DNA of 64,000 nt from Buddleja alternifolia (taxonomy: Eukaryota > Streptophyta > Magnoliopsida > Lamiales > Scrophulariaceae): the NCBI GenBank assembly GCA_019426215.1, contig CM033399.1:20841022-20905021 (forward strand), given 5' to 3'. Numbering within the stretch: position 1 is the first letter of the stretch; each line of letters opens with the position of its first letter. This document shows positions 1 to 10,427 of the stretch, piece after piece. The notes under the pieces were generated by a model. The model did no database searches. It had not been told where the DNA came from and saw only the letters and a list, made by a program, of their open reading frames with translations. Both the position numbers and the translations under genes were made by a program.

Positions 1-1425
1 ATACTAGGCTTGTATTTTTATCTTTATAGAGTTTAGACTAAGAATGTGATACTAAATCACTAGAAGAATTCTGTGTGAGTGTACCAAGTGATGAAGTTGA
101 AGATCAAGCGTCTGAAGAAACAGTAAAGATAAAGATTAGTCTCAAGCGTCTGTCAAACGCTAAAAGACTATCCCAAACGGAAATAAGGCAAGAGCATCAA
201 AAGTCGGATAAGTGCTATTAAAATATAAGCACTACAACTTATGGGCAAGCCATATCTTTGACCGAGACTGTCAGATTTATGAAACCAAGACCATGACTAA
301 CCAATTAAATATACCCAAAGTTAGGATTGTCATAACTCATGGAATGTTTAGGGAAACGAGATTCCAACCGTGTCCAACGGACAAAATCTCATAACAATCT
401 ATAAATAACCTTTTCAGCAAAAGGGACGAGAGAGAGACAGATATAGAAAAACATCTGGACGTAAAAATAAGAAAAAGGGTCCAAAACGTTGCTGAATTTT
501 TCTTTAGAAAGAGCTTATACACTCCAGAGCCGAAACCCTTTAAGCTTTCTCAAATACATTCCTAGACAGTCACCCATATCTCAAACCTCTTTTTAAGAAG
601 AACCTACACTACTATTGAGATATCTACAAGTTGTTTGAACTTTCCAAAAACAAACAAACCCGTGACCAAAACCATCAACACCTTTCATCTGAGTGAGAAA
701 GCTTGTTGACTTACAAGCAATATTTTTGTGTAAAAGAAGCTTGTGGAAGAAGATCTCCATTGGAGCTGAAATCTATGTGACCAAGGAGCTCCGAGATCAA
801 GCGTAACTTGCACCATTTCTGAGTGAAAGAAGCAAGGGGGTAGAAGGTCTTTAGTGGAGCTGAAATCTGTGTGACCAAGGAGTTCCGAGATCATATCCAA
901 TCTCCCTCTATTTTGTAGAAGTCTCTGTGTGACCCTTTGATAATCATCATAGTGGAAAACCTCCCTGATAAAAGGAGAAGAAGGACGTAGCTGGGATTAC
1001 ATCACCCAGTGAACCTTACAAATATCTTGTGTCATTTACCGCTTTAAGCATTTACTGTTTTACTGCTTTACTATTCATATTGCATACATTCTGATAAAGT
1101 TTTAAAACAACTAAGCGACTACTTTTGATTAACAAACCGAACGCTAAGCTATAAAATACTTCCGCTGTGCTAACCCTGATTTAGTGACTGAACTCTGCCC
1201 TACTTTGGTAAGCGTTGAAATCACCAAGTCTAAGTTAACTTTTCCCAAGCGCCTGAAACTAGAGCTTAAGTCATTATCTCTCAAGCGCCGCACCCAGCGC
1301 TCAAAGCTTTCCGAGCGTTCAAATACTTCAAAGTGATACGAATTTTTAGAAGTCAAAAAAGACTTCAGGGTCTATTCAACCCCCCCCCCCTTCTAGACCC
1401 TTTCGTATACCACTTGGGACCAACA
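1..1425 (+). repeat. LTR of retrotransposon family L (3' LTR or solo), cut by window edge
   Basis: The segment ends in CCACTTGGGACCAACA, a typical LTR 3' end, just after a C-run and the stretch TTCTAGACCCTTTCG. The same family occurs in reverse orientation at 5228-6689, where the LTR start (TGTTAGACC on the minus strand) is visible; by comparison about the first 80 bases of this copy lie outside the window. It abuts the gag of element K at 1426, with no primer-binding site after it, so it is the 3' LTR of a plus-strand element to the left or a solo LTR. The expected second TSD copy (GGATC, 1426-1430) is outside the window. Copia origin is likely but not proven. Confidence 0.6.
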
Positions 1426-2777
1426 GGATCACATTCAACTTGTTTCCCACTTCTCAAAGATATGGCGTGGCATTGTTCTTTCAGGTTTTTTTCTGTGTCA
1501 CTTGGTAGAGTCCCCGGGGCTCTACCATTTACCGCGGAGCAGATTTTCCCTATTTGTGTCCTCATATCCTTCATCTCCATGAACATGTCCTTCATCATGT
1601 TCCCGAGTTCATTGATCGACGTGTTCGATTTTCTTATATGATCATTGAGTCGCTCGTCGACGGTAGGAGGTCGTGCTTGCCCTTGACCTTGTACATTGGG
1701 ATTGCCTTGCCTCGGAGGTGGGTTGTTGAAAGGAGGCCTCGGGGTTTGGTAGATGCCCGGTTGTGTGTTTTGTGCTGGGTTTGGTCTCTTCGGGAAGTTT
1801 TTGGGAATGTGAAAATTCAACCGTTGTCGATTGTGATTCCCAACAAAGTTCACGTCTACAACCTCCGGTTCCGGGGCACCCACTTCTTCTAAGTCTTGAA
1901 CACACGCAACCCTTCGATTTCGGAAAGGAGGCTCGTCATGATCTTCGGGGTATAGCTCATCCTCCCTTGCCATTTGCTCAAGTTTCATCCACACGGTTCT
2001 ACTATCGAGGCCCAAAAGGTCACCACCAACTCCCGCATTGAGACGGTGGCGAATCCGAGCTCGTACTACATTGTAGAAATGTTGCACTTGCTCGTCTCGG
2101 GTATAATTGTGATCGGGGCACTTCCGTAGCATACTCTTATACCTTGCCCACGTGGATGCTAAGGACTCGTTCCTTGATTGTTTGAACCCCTTAATCTCGC
2201 TTCGAAGATCGTTGATTTTTGATGGAGGGAAGAATTTATTAAGAAACTCATCCACGAGATCGTCCCATGTTCCAATCGATTGCGGGGGCAATGACTTGTA
2301 CCAAAGAGTAGCCTCATCTTTTAAAGAGAAATGAAATAGTCGGAGGCGAATGGCATCAATATCTCTTGGGTTGAATTGCATGGTCGAGATCACATTCTCA
2401 AAGTGATCAAGGTGGTTATGAGGTGAGTCCCTTGAGTCACCATAAAATGGTTCTGCTTGCACCATCCCGAACATATGAGAGGGAATGTGGAAATGAGGAG
2501 TAGCAAATTCCAGAAAGATAACGTGTCCCGGAGTAGAGTGTACCCGTGGTGGTTGATTACCGCGAACCGATTGAGGAGGCGGTGGAGGTGCCGGTTGCAT
2601 AGCTTGGAATAGGTTTTGCAACCATTCCCTATTCTCCGGAAGATTCATATCGGGAAAGTTCCCATTTGGAATAGGATTGAAGTTGTGGGCTATTTCTCGA
2701 GCTCGTCTACTAGCCCGAAGAATGCGTTCTATTTCTGGCTCGAAATCGTATAATGGCTGGTTGGAGGAGCGGGTCAT
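1426..2777 (-). pseudogene. Truncated gag of Athila-like gypsy element K
   Basis: A single open frame encodes a Ty3/gypsy Gag. The likely start is MTRSSNQP at 2777, matching the MTRTS start of the Gag of element G; an upstream in-frame Met at 2786 is less likely. The capsid region (about residues 90-280) has the hallmarks IRLRLFHFSLKDEATLWYKS and FLNKFFPP. A proline-rich, poorly conserved stretch follows, then the GTLPSDTEKNLKEQ and LRSGKQVE motifs that end Athila-type Gag. No zinc knuckle is visible. The frame runs to 1365, but residues encoded below 1426 come from the inserted LTR L. Protease, reverse transcriptase and integrase of K are not in the window. Gag would form the particle that packages element RNA; here it is a fragment. 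Confidence 0.85.
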
Positions 2778-2911
2778 GCACCACAACCCAACCTATCAAT
2801 AAAACAAGAGAAACAAAATTAGACTAATACGAAAAACAAAAGAAAAGCAAGAAGTAAGCACAACTAAGAATTATGAAAACGTAAAATGAAAATCAAAAAC
2901 TAAAAAAAACT
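2778..2911 (-). other. Leader of element K between LTR and gag
   Basis: A-rich leader between the LTR end at 2912 and the gag start. In element G this position holds a tRNA-Asp-type primer-binding site; here the equivalent place reads as an A-run and no site can be recognised, so it has been deleted or eroded. Confidence 0.5.
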
Positions 2912-4434
2912 TGACACGCTAATACCTAACGTGCTTAATAGCAAGCATACTAGTCATGTATAGTAATAAGTGGACAAAATAAGTCCGGGTTGTCGAACCA
3001 CGGAGACTTGAATTTTTAGTTTATGATTAGCGAGAAAATAAGAGACAATTCAAATTAAGAAGATTAAAACAAAAGTAAATTGCAATGATATGAGAAGCAA
3101 AATGGAGAACAAAGGAGAACGGACTATAGATTAAAACTCAAGATCGATAAATTGACTAAGGCACATGCTCCAACCTAATCTACTCCTCAATATACGTGAG
3201 CTACTCTTTGAATTATTAGACTCCTATTGCTTTGGTGGAAACTCCTTAATTAACTATTACCCGATGTCTTGGCACATAATAATCATATGATTAATTGACG
3301 GTGCTCTAAATATGTCTATCCGAGAATCTAATCAATAGCCACGCATTAAAGTTCTAGAGCTTCCCCGGATAAACCCGGCTAACAGCACCCGGAAATCTCT
3401 ACCTATTTCTAGGGGCAATTCCACATTTGTTTCGGATGATGTGTTGATTCCTTTGAACCCTAATCTATCTTCTCTCGAATCACTAGATTAGGCAAGATAG
3501 CAAGCATATGGTGATCAAGCACATGATTGTGATCAAAGCACAAAATCAACACACAAAGCAACAGGAGAATTAATACGAAAATTAACTTCACATATGTTGA
3601 TTTGTAAATTAGCCCTTCACATGGCCTTAGTTCCACAAATTCAACTCATCATCAATAAGTCAAGAAGATCTAGAACAAACATATACAAGGTTATTAACAT
3701 AAACATGTAAATGAAATGCAAGTAAAACTCCCTAAGGCTTAAATGATGATGAATCCTTGCTTGTAGCTTCAATCTCTAGCTCAATCTCCCTGCTTCCCCT
3801 TCTTAGAGTGATGAAAAGATGGCTCAAATCCTAGAAAATGGCCTCCCGACTCCAGAATTTCAACAACTTTTCAGTGCTGAAAATTTCCATAAATAGGTTC
3901 CAAAAACGGTTACGACGACGCCCAGGCGCGGCCAACGTGGCACTGTTGTCTTGGGGGAAAAGTAAGCGTGATGCCCAGGCGTGATTTCTGGCGCTCGGGC
4001 GCGGGAGGGCTCAAGCCTAGATGCGGAATGTTTGGCGCCTGGGCGTGCGTCTGCGCAGTTTTTGTCTTCAGTAATCGTCTGGCGCCTAGGCGCGGGATCT
4101 TTCACGCTTGGGCGTCGTGCTGCGAAACTTCACTTGGCCGGCGCCTAGGCGTAGTGAATATCGCGCTGGGGAGCCGGTCTGCGAAGCATGTCCTGATGTA
4201 ATGGGCTGGCGCCTAGGCGTGGTGAATCTCGCGCTTGGGCGCCAGTCTGCGAAGCATCTTGGCATGAACTTGTTTAATACGTCATTTTTTTCGCCCTTTC
4301 TCCGTTTGCATCCATTTACAACCTGAAATCACTCCACACACGGATTAAACGCAAATGTGGCAAGAGTCAAGCGATAAATGAACCTAAACCATAAACAAAA
4401 CGGACTTCAAAACACGTAAAAACGGCTCTTATCA
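2912..4434 (-). repeat. 5' LTR of gypsy element K
   Basis: On the plus strand it runs from TGACACGCTAATACC to GGCTCTTATCA, i.e. TG...CA on the minus strand, the same ends as the LTRs of element G (TGACACGCG ... CTTATCA). The first 100 bases also resemble the G LTR (AGTAATAAGTGGAC...). It lies just upstream of the K gag on the coding strand, so it is the 5' LTR. The flanking five bases outside are GTAAT; the partner TSD copy lies beyond the truncation. About 1.5 kb, similar to the 1438-bp LTRs of G. Confidence 0.7.
3915..4262. repeat. GC-rich GGCGCCTAGGCGC-type motif cluster in K LTR
   Basis: Within an AT-rich LTR, a block carries at least eight variants of a near-palindromic core (GCGCCTAGGCGTG, GCGCCTGGGCGTG, GCGCCTAGGCGCGGG, CGCTTGGGCG). 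The last two units are part of a direct repeat of roughly 68 bp (GGCGCCTAGGCGTAGTGAAT / GGCGCCTAGGCGTGGTGAAT, both followed by GTCTGCGAAGCAT). Function unknown. Confidence 0.7.
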
Positions 4435-5227
4435 GTAATAATAATGATGTCAACATACAACACAAAGAAAAAAATCTAATAAACACAATCCAACAAATGA
4501 ACACAATCATATAAATATATAATGTAATTAGAATGCTCACATACAACACAGTAATGTATTGTTTACAAAATGACTAACCTTATTTTAAACACTATAAACA
4601 CTAATGGATACGAATACCTTCAGAATCTATCCTAATAGAACCTCGGGACCCAAAAAATTCACCTCTTTACAAGAACAACCAAAATTAATAAGAGAAGAGA
4701 TTAGTACAATAATCAAGTCACTCGAAACAAAAGACGAACATATAAAATAGTGATACATCACCAACAATGTTATGAAATAATGAACCCATTCTAGAAATAG
4801 AATAGGTCTATATCCATTTAACACAATATAAATTCCCATCCAATGACTCCCAAAAAAATGCAAGCATTCAATAAATTATCAAAATCAAATTGATAGTCTT
4901 TTAGAGCACTTGAACGGGACAAAAAGACAATCTATAAGAACCGATGGCAAGCCAACCACCCATTTTCGTCTAAACTATCCAAAACAAGTCAAAGGTTCAA
5001 TCCATCAATGTAATATTTTAGTCCATATCACGTCACCGTCCAAAATTTCGTTCAGATAAGTCAGGATAAATTCAATAGTCATATTTAAGTTCAGGATGTC
5101 AACAAACTCAGGTCATCCGAGTAATTCATCTCATATGATTCCATTCCTTGATACCACAGTCATTATAATTTTCGCAAACAGGGCAAGTATCTGGACAGAA
5201 CTCTCAATTAAAAAAAAAAAAAACAAG
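4435..5227. other. Non-coding AT-rich stretch, nothing recognised
   Basis: No convincing coding frame, inverted repeat or LTR boundary. An A-run of about 15 bases (near 5210-5223) abuts the LTR that begins at 5228. Confidence 0.4.
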
Positions 5228-6689
5228 TGATGGTCCAAAGTGGCATACGAAAGGGTCTAGAAGGGGGGTGGTGGTTTGAATAGACCCTAAAGTCTTTTTT
5301 GACTTCAAAATTTCCTATCACTTTTTAATGGTTTGAATGCTTAGAGGACTGAGCGCTAGGTCAGGCGCTACAGTAAACATATCTTAGACTTAGTTATTTT
5401 AGCAATTTACCAAAGTAAGGTAGAGCTTAGATCACTTAACCAGGGTTAGTACCGAGGAAATGATTTTAAAGTTTTAGCGTTTGTTTTTAGTCAAATAGTC
5501 GCTTAACCGCTTTACTTGTCTTTTTCAAGATAAATGATAAAATATAAAGCAAGATAGTAAAATAGTAAATGACAGTAAATAACACAAGAATTTCTAAGGT
5601 TCACAGAGTGGTATAATCCCAGCTACATCTTTCTTCTTCTTGAACGCTCGGAAGAATTCCACTAAATTGATTATCGAAGAATCGCACAGAGGCTTCTACA
5701 AAATAGAGGAGGGGATGATGATCTTGGGCTCCTTGATCACACAGACTTCAACACCAATGAAGATCTTCACCAGCAAGCTTCTCTCACTCAGAAATACTGC
5801 TTGTAGAGTCGACAACTTCTTCACACAGATAGATGTGGTCGAGGGTTTTGATCATGGGTTTGTTTGATTTTAGAAAGTTCAAACAACTTAGGATATCTCA
5901 ATAATGGTGTATGGTTCTTCTTTGAAGATGTTTGAGATATCTATGACTATCTGGAATGTATGTAGAAAGCTTGGAAAATTTTTTGGCTATGAAGTTTCTA
6001 AGCTTTTCTTGAGAAAATAATTCAGCAAAGTGTTGACCTTCTTGTGTATGTACGTATTTTTTAGGGTTTGCTGAGGTGAGGTGTTTATAGGTAATTTCTT
6101 GGGATTTGTCTGTTGGACACATGTAGGTGTGTGCCTCTTACGCGCGAGTGAGTCATACCTTTTTCTCTGACATTCATGAAATCCTGCTGCACTGATTTGA
6201 TGTGGTAGGTTTGAACTCTGAAATTCTGACAGTCTAAGCCAGTAGGTAGCTTGCTCCGTATACAATTTGTCCTTATCACATTTAATGCTCTTATCAAGCA
6301 TTTAATGCATTTGAATTTATTTCCCGTTGAAAATAAGTGCCCGTTAAATGATTGCATTTAAGTCCTTAGTGACTTCGGAATTTATTTCAAGTGAATCTTG
6401 ATCTTCTTGATCGCTTGATTGCCTTGAGTGCTTCATTCATAAACCCTGAAACAGTCTATAGCGATTGGCAGTCGCTTAAGATAAAATCTTCATCTTTATT
6501 TTAACTTCAGACGCTGACCTTCAACTTCATCTCTAATAGACTCGCCTAGAATTCTACTAGCGACTTGGTATCCAACACTTACTCTAAAATCTACAAAGCT
6601 AAAAATTACAAGCTTAATAAAATTACAACCTTTCAAACACTTATACATTTGTTCTAAAAATTAAACTTATATTCTTTTGGGGTCTAACA
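5228..6689 (-). repeat. LTR of family L in reverse orientation (solo LTR or remnant)
   Basis: Read on the minus strand it starts TGTTAGACCCC at 6689 and ends CCACTTTGGACCATCA at 5228. Its 3' part shares the TTCTAGACCCTTTCGTAT stretch and preceding C-run with LTR L (1-1425), and similarity continues along most of the length (for example the block around 5880 against 600-660). No primer-binding site follows the 3' end and no polypurine tract precedes the 5' end. Five-base flanks (ACAAG left, TACAA right) do not match cleanly. It is best read as an old solo LTR. Confidence 0.6.
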
Positions 6690-8470
6690 TACAATCCTAT
6701 CTTGTCATCATCAAAACATCTAACATGAAATTCCTAACAACAAGAAAAAGAGTATATGAAGAAAAGTGAGCGGCCAAATTTGGAAACAAGAGAGAAAAGA
6801 ATCATCCAAACGCAAGAACAAAATAACAGCGAAGGAAAGACACAATCGACCTAGGCACTGGTAAGACGAAAATCTTCCAAAGGAATAATTAAAAATCGTC
6901 CAGTGTGCTAAAAAAATATTCACAACCACACCAAGAGTATGTAAAATACACACAACCTAAGTGAACAAATACGAATGCAAGTGAAAAGAAAAGAATGCAG
7001 AAATTATAATAAAAGAAGAGAAAAATCCTTCTCGACGGAAAACAAGGGTATAACAAAGACAAGTGAGAGGCAGCCAAGAAGAGCAAACAACATGGTCTAT
7101 TTTTATTTATTTTTTGATAAGAATAACATGGTCTATTTATAGAGGTAAAATTTGGGCAATAAAATTATACAAGTAAATGAAAAAATTAAACGAAAGGAAG
7201 GAGAGCAGTCGTGTACACTCTTAATACAAATAGGAACATTGAATTAATTTATACGATGTTCTCAAAACTGACCGTGAAAAAAAAATGTCCCACATGAGAA
7301 GATGAGCATACAACCAACCTCTCACGCACAACGCAACAACGTAATTTAATCCATGATCGATCAAACATGTAAGCCGATCTAGACCTCTGGATAGTTATAG
7401 ACAGCAAAACGTCGCTATTAGCTGGATGAAATGATCAAAATATACCCAACAAATGACCACACATGATAAAAACAACTACTCACAGAAAATATTACCCAAA
7501 CTAACAATATAACAACCCTCGAAAAAGTAGTAATTACCAACGACACACAACCACAACACACCCTGGAGGGGGCACCACCATTCATGCACCGCTGATTGTG
7601 TGGCCGACAAGAAACACAAGTTTCTAAATAAATACCCAGGAAAAAATAACGATGACACCATGTTAAAATACCAATTGAACGAACTTGAATAAAATCAACA
7701 CAAACACAAATTCTAAATAAATAGAAATTCGTAATTGAATAATATGGAAAATAACCTTTGAAATACAACAATTGACAAGATACGAAGCAATCGAAGCAGA
7801 CATACATTTAAAAAAGACAATTATAAAAGGCCAAAACATCAACGTTGCGTCGATACACCTGAAAATACCATAGTCTAACAAAAAGTTATTCATCAAAATT
7901 AGGAAACAATTAACATACCAGAAAAAGAACAAATATTCTGTGATTTAAGGAATAAAAGAAAAATATAAAACAAAGGATCTTGTTTTCTTAGTGGAAACTT
8001 TAATAAAACTCAAGCCGCAAAAAACCAAATATCGGACGACAAAAGCACCCAGTATGGACCCCGTCCAGCCTATGATCAACATTGCAATGGAAGAAACGAT
8101 GTCACTGGAAACGCCAGAGGCACCAGCGTCGTTTTGTTTATTCCGTCGGTAAAATAAAAAATTAAAAAAAAGAGCCGAGGAAAATAACAAATATGGCACA
8201 GCAAAATAACCCGATGTGGCCCCAACCCATCCTATATGAAGTCCAACTTTAAACAACGTCATTGGAACCCTCAGATATATATAAAACAACGTCATTTCAT
8301 TTTACCTGCAAAATAAACAAAAACCAACAATAAAATAGTGGATGACGAAAAGCTTACTGTAGATTTAAACAAAAGAAAAAACAAAATAAAGAACAATGAA
8401 ACGATTACTATAAACTTGAAAATGCCTGCATTTAATCTAATAAACACCAAAACAACATTGTTTAGCTTGC
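6690..8470. other. Uncharacterised AT-rich sequence, no gene recognised
   Basis: Open frames on the minus strand (for example 6889-7086, 7418-7932, 7945-8295) are short, hydrophobic and F/Y/C-rich, as expected from the A-rich plus strand; none shows a known domain. A diverged tandem duplication at 8013-8274 is listed separately. Confidence 0.4.
8013..8274 (-). repeat. Diverged tandem duplication, two units of about 104 bp
   Basis: Units 8013-8117 and 8172-8274 align along their length on the minus strand: both start with a GGTTCCAATGACGTTG / CGTTTCCAGTGACATCG block, then GGATGGGTTGGGG / AGGCTGGACGGGG, then CATATTTG / CGATATTTGG and end CTCGGCT / TGCGGCT. In one minus-strand frame each unit reads as a hydrophobic GWxG...YLxF pattern, but the open frame is short and no family is recognised. 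Confidence 0.5.
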
Positions 8471-9529
8471 TGCGTCACCTCATTATACCTATCTTTTCCA
8501 TCATTCCAGCTGTTCACTTAAGACACTAAGTGAAGTCAAATGTTCTAAGTTACTCATCAACCATACACATAAGTACATGCAAAGGAATCCCACTTAATCT
8601 CGTGTTTATGATGGGAAACGAATCTCGTTCGATCCTACTTACTTTATGAATTTCAAGAGTACATGTCAATTGAGACACTCCCACTGACTTTAGGATCGCT
8701 TTCATTATCATAGCAATTCTCGGATGACCTTAAGAAACAACACCCTTACTAGATAAATAAGTGTCTTCTTGTGGACCTTGTAGCTCATATCGCTTAAGCA
8801 CTCTTTGACTTCAGTTATTCTCATAATTATCTCCTTGAGAAAATCTACATTGTGTGACTGAGTCTATGTCAGGCTCCTCCATTGTGTGACTGAGTCTTTG
8901 ACTTCACCGAGTATAAATGAACCTTATCTAAGAAGGGCGTAGAACCTTGGAGTTTGCTTGCTGCCATGCCAAAATACTTATAGTGGAGCATTGACTTTGT
9001 AGACACATAATTCATGATGTAAGCTGCAATCATGATTACACTTCCTTGTGAGATACCTTTTCTCAAGCTCATTTGTGCCAGAAAAAAATCAAGCTCTCTA
9101 TAAGTTTTTGATTCATCACCTTTTCGCAAGCTCATTTAGTTGCTTAACTTTTTGAATCATTTAGTAACTTTATTTTCCTTGGTATTTGTCCAAACGAATT
9201 AGACATGTCATCTCACTAGCTATTAGTGCATTCTACCATAGTTTTCAACTCCTCTTGGTCTCTATCCTTTGTTAAGAATAACTAACAAGGATTTAGCGCT
9301 TCTGACTAGTAAGATGGTGGATGTACTAACTCACGGCGCGAAATAGTGAAAAGTAGAAGACATCAATGTCTTACATTCAAAAGTTCACACTCGTCTAAGT
9401 GGACTAACTCTAAAGAGTAAATAACCTCATTTTGTTTTCCAGCAGGCTCTTTCTGCTAATAAATTTTATAGAGGAAAGTTAACATTAGCGAGTACGCCAA
9501 TAGGCTTCCTCTAGCTAACATAGTCATCA
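8471..9529. other. Uncharacterised repeat-like sequence with short internal duplications
   Basis: No credible gene. Short direct repeats are visible: CATTGTGTGACTGAGTCT occurs twice near 8850-8897, and CTTTTCTCAAGCTCATTT / CTTTTCGCAAGCTCATTT near 9057 and 9120. The minus-strand frame at 8869-9135 spans these repeats and is considered spurious. On the minus strand AGTCAGTGGGAGTGTC (about 8683-8698) resembles a copia polypurine tract, so this may be a badly decayed copia 3' end; that is a guess. Confidence 0.3.
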
Positions 9530-9538
9530 TTCTCTCAT

Positions 9539-9920
9539 GGGATAATTGCATAAGACCCCCTTATGATATGTGAAACCTACGCCAAACTTCCCTGTGTTAA
9601 TTTTTTTGCGAATCATTCCCTTGTGTTATTCTTGATTCTGCATATTCCCCCTTTTCGATTTTATTTTTTTTGGTGTTTTTTTCCATCATAAATGTTCTAG
9701 ATCCAACCCAAATTAAATTATTTAACTATTATAAACATGTTTGGGGCAAAAATGCATTTTGATTGACATTTATGATGGAAAACAAAAATCAAAAAAAACC
9801 AAAAAGGGGGTATATGTAGAATAAAAAATAACACAAGGGGGTGATTTACAAAAAAAAAATAACACAAGGGAGTGTGGCGCAAGTTTCGCATATCACAGGA
9901 GGATCCTATGCAATTTTCCC
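9539..9920. mobile_element. Mutator-type MITE with 9-bp TSD
   Basis: Both ends form long imperfect inverted repeats of about 60-70 bp. The left arm begins GGGATAATTGCATAAGACC, and the right arm reads outward-in as GGGAAAATTGCATAGGATCC. Both continue with a GATATGYGAAAC and TGTGTTA block. The element is flanked by the 9-bp duplication TTCTCTCAT (9530-9538 and 9921-9929), the TSD length of Mutator-like elements. At 382 bp with no coding capacity, it is non-autonomous and would depend on a MULE transposase elsewhere. Confidence 0.85.
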
Positions 9921-9929
9921 TTCTCTCAT

Positions 9930-10422
9930 ATGCCAAAATGATATAGTGAGGTTGACCTTAAGCAAGTAAGATAATAGGCCTCCTCCAGCTAGCACGGTCA
10001 TCCTTCTAACCTCACATATCGATAAATGAGAAGCAAAAGAAATTATATTTTAAGACAATTTCGTCTGGAAGAAACCATTCAACAACTTTTGTCATAAAGG
10101 TATCTAACAGGAAAGATGGACAAATCTCATTGCTTAACAAATGCCTTACAAGTGCTTTACTTAAATTAGACTATATCATGTAATGAGTGTATTTTGCATA
10201 TCACTATTGATTAGCTCACACTCATCTTTAAATTTAAAAAAACTAAAAAACTCAAGCACTTTGAAACAGATTTTGAGTTTTAGATGGCATTCACAACGCC
10301 TCCTCTTGTGCGCCACAATTTTCTATAACAAATTTAGGTTGCACAACACTTGATGACAGTTTATTTATTGCTCAATTCAGTCACATGCGATGTCTCGACA
10401 ACATCTATAACTATGTTAGTAT
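9930..10422. other. Continuation of uncharacterised sequence up to element E
   Basis: The segment AATAGGCCTCCTCCAGCTAG (near 9975) repeats, with changes, AATAGGCTTCCTCTAGCTAA (near 9500) on the other side of the MITE, so a tandem duplication was present before or around the MITE insertion. No gene recognised. The last five bases before E (10423-10427, AAATT) are its TSD. Confidence 0.4.
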
Positions 10423-10427
10423 AAATT

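Noticed and set aside
7418..7932. Cys/Phe-rich minus-strand frames
   Set aside because: Composition follows from A-rich plus strand; overlapping frames of equal quality, no domain and no splice structure.
8869..9135. 88-residue minus-strand frame
   Set aside because: Spans short direct repeats, shows no family, and lies in decayed repeat-like sequence.
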